This document shows, piece by piece, positions 6,185 to 11,484 of a stretch of DNA of 11,484 nucleotides (the first letter of the stretch is position 1; each line of letters begins with the position of its first letter). Origin of the DNA: CAUPWF01 sp036656795 (GTDB lineage: Bacteria; Bacillota; Clostridia; Lachnospirales; Lachnospiraceae); contig JAVXHR010000036.1 of NCBI GenBank assembly GCA_036656795.1, positions 1-11,484 on the forward strand. Direction: 5' to 3'. The notes under the pieces were generated by a model. That model was not told the origin of the DNA. It saw nothing but the letters and a program-made list of their open reading frames with translations, and made no database searches. The position numbers and the translations under genes were made by a program.

Positions 6185-7455
6185 TATTTTGCCCATTCTA
6201 AAATGAGATTTGCATAGATTTTAATTGCATCCAGATATTGCTCCACCGTTACATATTCATTCACCGCATGGCACTGCTCCAAGGATCCCGGTCCATATTG
6301 AAGGGTAGGACACTTAACAATGTTATACCATGTTCTGGAATCGCATCCTGCCGGAGAACCGACTATTCTCACATCCTTATGCACCGCTTCTTTGTATGCA
6401 TTCTGAAATGCTCCTACAAAAGGATGATTCAGGTCCATCTCAAACGGGTTGCCCGTCTGAAAAATGGTAATCTTCGGTTTGTGTTCGGAAAGCCATTCAT
6501 CTCCTTCACAACATTTCAATATGGCATTGGTATATTCTTCTACCACCTGTTCATGACTCATAATTCTTGGCAGATAGTGGACACATGTTTTAAAGCAACA
6601 ATAATCCGGTATGGTGGAACCTGCTTCTCCGCCATAAATTACTCCCACGTTGCTTGACGGCGGTGGAAGCAGTTGGTGCTTGTACTTAAGCAGCCATCTA
6701 TGTTCCAGCTCATCAATTGCATTCATGAGTTTTCCAGCCTTTTCGATGGCATTTACACCTGTAAGTTTCAAACCGGAATGTACGGCAATTCCTTCTACTT
6801 CCACTTGGAAAAACACCCAGCCCATATGTGCCACTATCAATTCATAATTGGTAGGCTCGCACACTACCACAGCATCTGCTTTGACACCGCTCATCGCCGC
6901 ACAAAGAGAGCCATTCCCGCCCCCTTCTTCGTCACATACGGATGCATATTTGACTGTCACAGGAAGTTCAATTCCCGCATCACGAAGCAGTGCAACTCCC
7001 ATGGCAGAAGCCATCAATCCGGCTTTCATGTCTGCCACACCAAGACCGGTTATCCGATTCTCAATCACTTGGGGGCTAAGGGGCGGAATACACCAGTTTT
7101 TTTCATTCTCGACGGGCATATGATCGATATGACCGTTAAAAAGTATGGACTTATCCGATGCCCCTTTGAATGTAGCATAAACGTTATATCGATTATCATA
7201 ATTGTGCCCGGTATTACCTTCCCGATAAAGTTCCTTACATTTTAAAATACTTTCTTCCTTTAAATCATCTTTTATCACTTCACATGCGCCAAGTTCCTTG
7301 TATAACTCTGCCATGTAATCTTGTCCAGCTGCTTCCAATCCCCCATCTATCCCGTGACCAATATCGTGGGTATCTATACTGCAAAGATTTAACAGGCAAT
7401 CGATATATTTCTGTTTATTTTCTTCCAGTGCTTGTTCAATTCTGTTGTCACTCAT
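6184..7455 (-). CDS. M20-family metallo-hydrolase (ArgE/DapE-type deacylase)
   Basis: This 423-residue cytoplasmic enzyme has two metals and probably removes an acyl or amino-acyl group from an amide. Motifs in order are NGHIDHMPV (ligands His109, Asp111), GVADMKAG (Asp142), CDEEGGGNG (Glu176, Glu177), VCEPTN (Glu200), AVHSG (His226 of the dimerisation domain) and QCHAVNEYV (His396), all intact. At 423 residues it is longer than the second M20 enzyme of the operon, with an extended N-terminal region before the first motif (residues 60-100, Lys/Asn/Tyr rich). That length and style are typical of the ArgE/DapE (TIGR01910-like) group. The ATG overlaps the SGNH gene's stop by four bases (ATGA), and AAAGGAG lies four bases before it. 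Two M20 enzymes plus an amidohydrolase in one operon imply successive amide cleavages or a mixture of related substrates. Confidence 0.9.
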   Translation of the reverse strand: MSDNRIEQALEENKQKYIDCLLNLCSIDTHDIGHGIDGGLEAAGQDYMAELYKELGACEVIKDDLKEESILKCKELYREGNTGHNYDNRYNVYATFKGASDKSILFNGHIDHMPVENEKNWCIPPLSPQVIENRITGLGVADMKAGLMASAMGVALLRDAGIELPVTVKYASVCDEEGGGNGSLCAAMSGVKADAVVVCEPTNYELIVAHMGWVFFQVEVEGIAVHSGLKLTGVNAIEKAGKLMNAIDELEHRWLLKYKHQLLPPPSSNVGVIYGGEAGSTIPDYCCFKTCVHYLPRIMSHEQVVEEYTNAILKCCEGDEWLSEHKPKITIFQTGNPFEMDLNHPFVGAFQNAYKEAVHKDVRIVGSPAGCDSRTWYNIVKCPTLQYGPGSLEQCHAVNEYVTVEQYLDAIKIYANLILEWAK

Positions 7456-8072
7456 AATACTCCTTTCATCTCTAATAACTTCTCATATATTGCAGCTGCT
7501 AATTTTTTATGGTTTACCCGGTCAAGGTGAATTCCGTCATAGAATCCTGCCTGTGCATATAACTGCGCATCCATATAACCATAATGATTAATCTGTGCTA
7601 TTTCCTTAATAAATCCATGCAATTTTCTGCTTTTTTCTTCGGCACCAATTCCAAACTCTTCGGCAAATGGGCTTTGTTTCATGTTCTTAAGACAAACCGG
7701 CGATATTAAAATCACATGGTTTCCCTTTTCCTTGAATATCTGCCCGATACATCCAATTCCTTTCGCAATAACCAATGGGCTTACGTCGTACATATCTTTG
7801 CAGTCATTTGTACCAAGCATGATAATTGCGATATCAAAGGGGGACTGTTCTTCCGCACATACATAAGCAGATTCCAGACCATTGACATATGGTTCCATCT
7901 CACTATCGCAGGCTGTTGTCCTTCCGCAAAATCCATGTTCCTCCATATGGTATTCTTCTCCCAGAAGTTTAGCTAATATTCCTGTCCATCGTTCTTCCCA
8001 TAATAGCCTGGTATCTGTCTTTGGTTCATATCCCCAGGTATTTGAGTCCCCATAACAAACGATTGTCTTCAT
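7452..8072 (-). CDS. SGNH/GDSL-family hydrolase
   Basis: The 206-residue protein has no signal peptide and is probably a cytoplasmic esterase, acyltransferase or deacetylase. The SGNH blocks are complete: YGDSNTWG at 7-14 (nucleophile Ser10), GFCGRTT near 47-53 (oxyanion Gly), MLGTND at 85-90 (Asn89) and DGIHLD at 179-184 (Asp179 and His182 of the catalytic triad). The GDSNTWG form is shared with arylesterase-like and small acyltransferase members. It starts three bases after the second ATPase gene with a weak AGGTAG-type ribosome binding site, and its stop overlaps the next start. Its place directly after the transporter genes suggests it may act first on the imported compound by removing an ester-linked acyl group, but order in an operon does not prove order in a pathway. 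Confidence 0.9.
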   Translation of the reverse strand: MKTIVCYGDSNTWGYEPKTDTRLLWEERWTGILAKLLGEEYHMEEHGFCGRTTACDSEMEPYVNGLESAYVCAEEQSPFDIAIIMLGTNDCKDMYDVSPLVIAKGIGCIGQIFKEKGNHVILISPVCLKNMKQSPFAEEFGIGAEEKSRKLHGFIKEIAQINHYGYMDAQLYAQAGFYDGIHLDRVNHKKLAAAIYEKLLEMKGVL

Positions 8073-8075
8073 AAT

Positions 8076-8879
8076 CTACCTGCTTTGCAGGCGTTCTACA
8101 AATTCCTGTGCATTCAAGATATCTTTGCCCATTCCCAGCTCGCTTGCAATCTCTCCTATTTGTGTTCGCTTAATTTTGCTCTGTTCCAAGATTTGATCAT
8201 CTTGAAAAATATCTTTTGCGGTTCCGTCTGCAATTATTTTTTTATTTGCCATCGCTACAACACGCTGGAAATTGTCTGCAACGAATTCCATATCGTGAGT
8301 GATCGTAATTACACCGACCCCCTTTTCTTCCAGTACATTTAATAGGTGAGACAAGATGTGGATTCCTTTTAAATCCTGCCCTGCGGTTGGTTCATCCAGT
8401 ATGATATATTCTGGATTGGTTGCAAGTATGGCAGCAATTGTTACAAATTTACGAATGACATATGGGATTTCAAACGGGTTCTTATCCAGAAAGTGTTCAA
8501 TCTCCATAAGTTTCGCCACTTCTTCAACACGATTTTTAATCTCTGCTTCAGGAAGCTTATAATACTTTGGCATATACGCTATCTCTGTATATACCGATTG
8601 ATTGAATATCTGGTCATCTGGGTTTTGAAACACATAACCTACATGCCTCGCTATTTTCGCAGTTGTAAAATCTTTTGTATTCTTTCCATCAACAAATACA
8701 TCACCCTTAAACGGCTTGTGCAGTCCATTCATCATTTTAACGGCGGTTGTTTTCCCCGCACCATTTTGCCCAACAATTGCAACCCGTTCTCCCCGACAGA
8801 TTATAAGGTTTAGATCATCATTGGCAAGGAAACCGTTGGGATATTGAAAACTAGCACTTCTTAACTCTATTTGATTCAT
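8076..8879 (-). CDS. ecfA2: ECF transporter ATPase with divergent ABC signature motif (EcfA2-like)
   Basis: The 267-residue ABC ATPase is one of two that power the energy-coupling factor transporter on the inner face of the membrane. It has Walker A GQNGAGKTT (37-45), Q-loop FQNPDDQIF (84-92, Gln85), Walker B YIILDEPT (158-165) and the switch His in ITHD (His195). The place of the LSGGQ signature is taken by IPYVIRKF (138-145), so it lacks the Ser and Gly residues that normally contact the partner's ATP. The protein is otherwise intact, so this looks like a specialised variant rather than decay. In a heterodimer, one ATP site would then be built from this degenerate signature. It follows the first ATPase gene with a three-base gap (TAG-AAT-ATG), and AGGGAAAGG upstream serves as ribosome binding site. 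Confidence 0.93.
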   Translation of the reverse strand: MNQIELRSASFQYPNGFLANDDLNLIICRGERVAIVGQNGAGKTTAVKMMNGLHKPFKGDVFVDGKNTKDFTTAKIARHVGYVFQNPDDQIFNQSVYTEIAYMPKYYKLPEAEIKNRVEEVAKLMEIEHFLDKNPFEIPYVIRKFVTIAAILATNPEYIILDEPTAGQDLKGIHILSHLLNVLEEKGVGVITITHDMEFVADNFQRVVAMANKKIIADGTAKDIFQDDQILEQSKIKRTQIGEIASELGMGKDILNAQEFVERLQSR

Positions 8880-8882
8880 ATT

Positions 8883-9728
8883 CTAACGCATCCTTTCCCT
8901 TAATAATTCAATACACTGCGCTTTGGTAACCGGTGTATACGGCAGTATAATTCCATGGTCTTTCAACACCTGATTCAACATCACTTCCTGGGGAAGCATC
9001 ACACCTCTCTTTACCAAAGACAGGTCGCTTAATACTTCTTTCGTGGAGCCTTTTGCCAAGACTTCTCCATCTCCGATGACAATCACTTCATCTGCATACT
9101 CTGCCAAAAGATCAATCTTATGCTCTACTAAAATAATGGTTTTCCCTTGTTCTTTCAAAGTGTGAATAATCTCGAATATACTCTCTGTTCCTTGTGGGTC
9201 TAGTTGGGAAGTAGGTTCATCAATCACGAACACTTCTGTGTCCATTGCAATAATGGACGCAAATGCTACTCTCTGACGCTGTCCACCAGACAGGCGATTC
9301 GGATCATTTTGCAGTAGCGGCTCAATCTTTAGAAGCTGAGCGATATCAATTACCTTTTGAATCATCTCTTTTTTAGGTACACCCAGATTTTCCAAACCTA
9401 GTGCAATCTCCTCAAATACGGTTTTTCTAACACCGCTGATCTGTGTAAATGGATTTTGAAAGATGTATCCGATCTTCGTGGACAGAACATCCTCGTCTAC
9501 TTCCTTGATATCTTGCCCTTCTATCGTCATACTTCCCTCGAGTTTCCCATTGTAGAAATGAGGAATCAATCCACGCAACAGATTACAAAATGTGGTTTTT
9601 CCGCCTGCATTTTCACCGATTACCCCGTAAAACTTCCCCTTTTCAAGAGTAAGCGTCATATTCTTTAATGCCGGTTCCTTGGATAGAGGGTATGTATATG
9701 TAACATCCTTTAATTCTATAAAACCCAT
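8883..9728 (-). CDS. ecfA1: ECF transporter ATPase with canonical motifs (EcfA1-like)
   Basis: The 281-residue ABC ATPase partners with the following one and with EcfT. It has Walker A GENAGGKTT (38-46), Q-loop FQNP (90-93), a perfect LSGGQRQR signature (146-153), Walker B VFVIDEPT (166-173), SQLDP D-loop and the switch His in VEHK (His203). The C-terminal tail after residue 230 is the short ECF-type extension. The ATG lies inside the end of ecfT, giving a 13-base overlap, with GGGGAGGG seven bases upstream. The two proteins are therefore probably made in a coupled ratio. Assignment as A1 or A2 is by order and motif completeness only. Confidence 0.94.
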   Translation of the reverse strand: MGFIELKDVTYTYPLSKEPALKNMTLTLEKGKFYGVIGENAGGKTTFCNLLRGLIPHFYNGKLEGSMTIEGQDIKEVDEDVLSTKIGYIFQNPFTQISGVRKTVFEEIALGLENLGVPKKEMIQKVIDIAQLLKIEPLLQNDPNRLSGGQRQRVAFASIIAMDTEVFVIDEPTSQLDPQGTESIFEIIHTLKEQGKTIILVEHKIDLLAEYADEVIVIGDGEVLAKGSTKEVLSDLSLVKRGVMLPQEVMLNQVLKDHGIILPYTPVTKAQCIELLRERMR

Positions 9729-10510
9729 AGTGCAACCCTCCCCACAATTAATGCTACAAAAGCGATATCGAATAAAATTACAATGATCTTTTCTTTCAAC
9801 TTTACTTCTGGAAGCTCTGATAAAAAGGTGTGCTCTACGGGAGCGGAAAATGCCCGGGCATCCATGGCAATTGACTTTTCTTCCGTACTTGCAATCGCAT
9901 TTAGAATCAATGGACCAATAACTGGTATAAATGCTTTTGCCCGTTGGAACACATTTCCTTCCGTTTCAATGCCTCTTGCTTTTTGAGACTCCAAGATAAT
10001 CTGTGCGTTTTGTCCCAAATCTGTAATCATCTGGAAAGAGGACAATATGACAAAGGATACCATATGAGAAACCCCTTTTTTCTCCAGCATATAGGTGAGG
10101 TCCTCCATAGGAGTTACTTTAACGAACAAGATAACCGCCCCACTGAATGCTAGTACAAGTGAAACAATGTTTAATCCTGCAATGATACTTTCCTGGGTTA
10201 CACAGATACCCCATAGTTGAAAAAGAACTTCTTCCCCCGGCGAAAACGCTGCCTTCACAAGAAATAAAAACACACCGAACAGCAACAGTACCTTCCAATA
10301 CATGGAGAAAAAAGACTGGAAACTTCCTGCCAAAGCAGACACAAGAATAAAAAATATAACTATACTAAAACCATAAATAAAGTTCTGTACAATAAATGGT
10401 GACAAACCAAGCACTAACATTAGATTCAGCTTACTCATTGGATTCAAATCCCGGATAAAGTTTCCGCTTCTCTTAGGTTGCATAAATTGGTTGACAAATT
10501 CATAATCCAT
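9716..10510 (-). CDS. ecfT: ECF transporter transmembrane component EcfT
   Basis: The 264-residue membrane protein is the scaffold that links the S component to the two ATPases. Hydrophobic segments occur at about 28-60, 72-88, 108-131, 148-165, 193-207 and 241-260. The long cytoplasmic region carries the coupling helices with the Ala-Arg-Gly motif at 178-180 (QKARGIE) and the second motif as DARAF at 217-221, where Ala replaces the usual Gly. These helices dock into the ATPases. ATG at 10510 has AGGAGG eight bases upstream. The gene is separated from the S component by 62 bases that hold a strong hairpin, and it overlaps the first ATPase gene. A dedicated S-T-A-A set marks a group I ECF transporter, serving this S component rather than a shared pool. 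Confidence 0.92.
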   Translation of the reverse strand: MDYEFVNQFMQPKRSGNFIRDLNPMSKLNLMLVLGLSPFIVQNFIYGFSIVIFFILVSALAGSFQSFFSMYWKVLLLFGVFLFLVKAAFSPGEEVLFQLWGICVTQESIIAGLNIVSLVLAFSGAVILFVKVTPMEDLTYMLEKKGVSHMVSFVILSSFQMITDLGQNAQIILESQKARGIETEGNVFQRAKAFIPVIGPLILNAIASTEEKSIAMDARAFSAPVEHTFLSELPEVKLKEKIIVILFDIAFVALIVGRVALWVL

Positions 10511-10535
10511 GAAGAATCCTCCTGTTTTAACATTT

Positions 10536-10564
10536 TGCAGCCATGCCCTTTCGGTATGGCTGCA
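10536..10564. repeat. Strong hairpin between the S component and EcfT genes
   Basis: On the minus strand TGCAGCCAT pairs perfectly with ATGGCTGCA. Inside, CC-GAAA-GG can form a short second stem with a GNRA-type tetraloop. The hairpin begins about nine bases past the ecfS stop and ends about 16 bases before the ecfT ribosome binding site. No U tract follows, so it is not a terminator. It could mark a processing or stability boundary that makes S component levels differ from the EcfT/ATPase module. Confidence 0.72.
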
Positions 10565-10572
10565 TGTAGTAT

Positions 10573-11154
10573 TTACTCTTCTCCCTTAAGGAAATATTTT
10601 CCGTTAGGAAGCTTTACTGCAAATCTTGCAGGTATTGCTTTTAATACAAAGAAAATAATGATTAAACAAATAATCTTATCCGTCAGTTCTGAACTAAGCT
10701 CACTTACAAATGTTGCCGGGAGCACCTCCCATCCTGCTGTCATCAATGTGGTTACGATAACGCTTGCACCGGTTCCTACGAAACCTCCATATAACGTTGC
10801 TGTAATGGGAACTGCAATGCACGTAGCGATTAATCCCACCAAAACACCATTTACAATTGCTTTCCAGAATGAAGAAAACATTCCTTTTCTGGCTAAAAAT
10901 GAAGCAAGTAAACCAAACAGCATTCCAATAATGGTGTATGGGAGCAATGTAGGCAATGAGATTGCATTAATCAGCCCACATCCAAGTCCTACCAGCAAAC
11001 CGGGACCACCTCCACAAAGTGCACCAACAACAAATGTTCCAATGCTGTCTAGGAACACCGGCAACTTCAAAAGAACTGCCAACTGCCCACCTACTACATT
11101 TACTGCAATACCAATAGGGATTAAGAAAATAGTTAGTTTGTTGAATTTTTTCAT
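10573..11154 (-). CDS. ECF transporter substrate-binding (S) component, substrate unknown
   Basis: The 193-residue integral membrane protein should bind the substrate and enter the ECF complex. It is strongly hydrophobic, with about six segments near 7-29, 34-48, 50-72, 73-88, 97-124 and 157-176. Features include LDSIGTFVVGA (35-45) followed by a Gly-rich turn (48-60) and an Ala/Gly-rich motif in the first helix (GIAVNVVGG), as in S components that dock on EcfT through small residues. I do not recognise the specificity. It is shorter on its cytoplasmic side than thiamine or riboflavin S components I recall, and no vitamin genes lie nearby. ATG 11154 is supported by AAGGAGG seven bases upstream. 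It is the first gene after the promoter at 11229-11257, so substrate uptake is the first function expressed. Confidence 0.85.
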   Translation of the reverse strand: MKKFNKLTIFLIPIGIAVNVVGGQLAVLLKLPVFLDSIGTFVVGALCGGGPGLLVGLGCGLINAISLPTLLPYTIIGMLFGLLASFLARKGMFSSFWKAIVNGVLVGLIATCIAVPITATLYGGFVGTGASVIVTTLMTAGWEVLPATFVSELSSELTDKIICLIIIFFVLKAIPARFAVKLPNGKYFLKGEE

Positions 11155-11181
11155 TTTATTTCCTCCTTCTCATTCGTCAAT

Positions 11182-11199
11182 ACCGATTTTTCAATTGGT
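11182..11199 (-). promoter_or_regulatory. Small inverted repeat in the operon's 5' leader
   Basis: ACCAATT and AATCGGT flank a GAAA loop with one mismatch (A-C), giving a weak hairpin in the leader about 20 bases before the ribosome binding site. ACCAATTGA also occurs upstream at 11309-11317. It could be a weak RNA element or part of a protein site. Confidence 0.25.
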
Positions 11200-11228
11200 A
11201 AATCGTTTTTCCTAATTTCTATATTTTG

Positions 11229-11257
11229 ATAATACTCTCTGCACTCGCAGGTGTCAA
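11229..11257 (-). promoter_or_regulatory. Sigma-A promoter of the ECF-catabolic operon
   Basis: On the minus strand a perfect -35 TTGACA (11252-11257) is followed after exactly 17 bases by TATTAT (11229-11234), one base off consensus. The predicted start of transcription is near 11222, giving a leader of about 68 bases before the S component start. No other comparable promoter precedes the first gene. The -35 box lies within the palindrome at 11252-11280, so repression by blocked polymerase access is the natural reading. Confidence 0.85.
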
Positions 11258-11280
11258 TCGTCACATTTCGACGATTTACA
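11252..11280. promoter_or_regulatory. Candidate operator: 29-bp palindrome over the -35 box
   Basis: On the minus strand AATCGTC (11270-11276) and GACGATT (11256-11262) form a perfect 7-bp inverted repeat with a seven-base spacer. After one mismatch, TGT and ACA extend it by three more pairs. The right arm ends in TTGACA, the -35 box itself. This placement fits repression by the LacI-family regulator at 1902-2927, although LacI sites usually have a central CG and no long spacer, so another regulator is possible. Confidence 0.6.
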
Positions 11281-11393
11281 ACTCTATTTTTCGTATATTT
11301 TGACGTAATCAATTGGTTTTTATAAAAATCTGCACAATTCAATTTGATTTTTTTGTGCACTATGACTTTGGATAAATCGTTTTACTTACATAT

Positions 11394-11440
11394 AAAAAAA
11401 GAAGAACCATTCATCGCGCCGATAAGCACATGGTCCTTCT
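11394..11440 (-). terminator. Rho-independent terminator upstream of the operon
   Basis: On the minus strand AGAAGGACCA pairs with TGGTTCTTCT (one G-U) and is followed by seven T. The 21-base loop holds a smaller stem, TATCG/CGAT around GCG. It should end a transcript from a gene to the right of the window. It could instead be the terminator arm of a regulatory leader for this operon, but the strong promoter downstream of it makes that unnecessary. No T tract follows on the plus strand. Confidence 0.8.
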
Positions 11441-11484
11441 CACATCCATCCTAGACTGAAAACCTAGAACAACTATTATGAGAA

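Larger units (their letters stand above)
11199..11380. repeat. Three copies of the octamer ACGATTTA around the operon promoter
   Basis: ACGATTTA occurs on the minus strand at 11373-11380 and 11199-11206, and inverted (TAAATCGT) at 11271-11278 inside the palindrome. The outer copies read TAAAACGATTTA and AAAAACGATTTA, near-palindromes with a central CG as in LacI-type sites. They flank the promoter, about 102 and 72 bases from the middle copy, which would suit cooperative binding or looping. Confidence 0.4.

Noticed and set aside
6673..7245. A 190-codon plus-strand frame opposite the first M20 gene
   Set aside because: The minus strand here carries all M20 metal motifs. The plus frame shows no family features.
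10478..11215. A 245-codon plus-strand frame opposite the S component gene
   Set aside because: It mirrors a well-supported membrane protein gene on the minus strand, has no recognisable domain and no fitting ribosome binding site.
11151..11360. A 69-codon GTG frame ending in an ATGA overlap with the S component start
   Set aside because: The promoter and palindrome lie inside it, so the main transcript would start about two thirds of the way through the frame. No ribosome binding site precedes the GTG, and the composition looks random.
11360..11484. A riboswitch leader controlling the ECF operon
   Set aside because: The hairpin at 11394-11440 lies upstream of the strong promoter, and the 68-base leader is too short for the usual vitamin riboswitches. 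I saw no conserved aptamer pattern.
1..11484. CRISPR array, tRNA, rRNA or intact insertion sequence
   Set aside because: No regularly spaced repeats, no cloverleaf or rRNA-like stretch, and no transposase-like protein were found in either strand.

Overview
The window reads as chromosomal DNA from a low-G+C Gram-positive anaerobe, most likely a gut-type Clostridia/Lachnospiraceae. The evidence is AT-rich intergenic DNA, strong GGAGG-type ribosome binding sites, use of TTG and GTG starts, a textbook sigma-A promoter, and protein families common in that group. The taxonomic call is an inference from style; there is no rRNA or marker gene here.

Almost everything is one minus-strand transcription unit of eleven genes, read from right to left. 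A consensus promoter (TTGACA, 17-nt spacer, TATTAT) lies at 11229-11257, with a 29-bp imperfect palindrome over its -35 box. A terminator belonging to something further upstream lies at 11394-11440. The order is: ECF transporter S component (10573-11154), EcfT (9716-10510), two EcfA ATPases (8883-9728 and 8076-8879), SGNH hydrolase (7452-8072), M20 amidohydrolase/peptidase (6184-7455), metal-dependent amidohydrolase (4877-6184), class I glutamine-amidotransferase-like protein without an obvious nucleophile (4121-4861), second M20 enzyme (2991-4121), LacI-type regulator (1902-2927) and ribokinase-type sugar kinase (1019-1900). Junctions are mostly a few bases or overlap (two TAATG, one ATGA, one 13-bp overlap). 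The unit ends at a Rho-independent terminator at 803-841.

The gene set describes a self-contained uptake and breakdown route. A dedicated ECF transporter would import a small molecule, four hydrolases would cut ester and amide bonds, and a ribokinase-like enzyme would phosphorylate a released sugar. A LacI-type regulator inside the operon probably senses the substrate or a product. The substrate cannot be read from the sequence. An acylated or amide-containing ribosyl or nucleoside-like compound is the simplest guess.

The left end (about 171-743) holds what looks like a decayed type IV toxin-antitoxin pair. It consists of an AbiEi-like antitoxin remnant with a nonsense codon and a probable internal deletion, followed by a fragment that may be the tail of an AbiEii-like toxin. 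The first 170 bases hold two small hairpins and a 21-codon reading frame of doubtful meaning.
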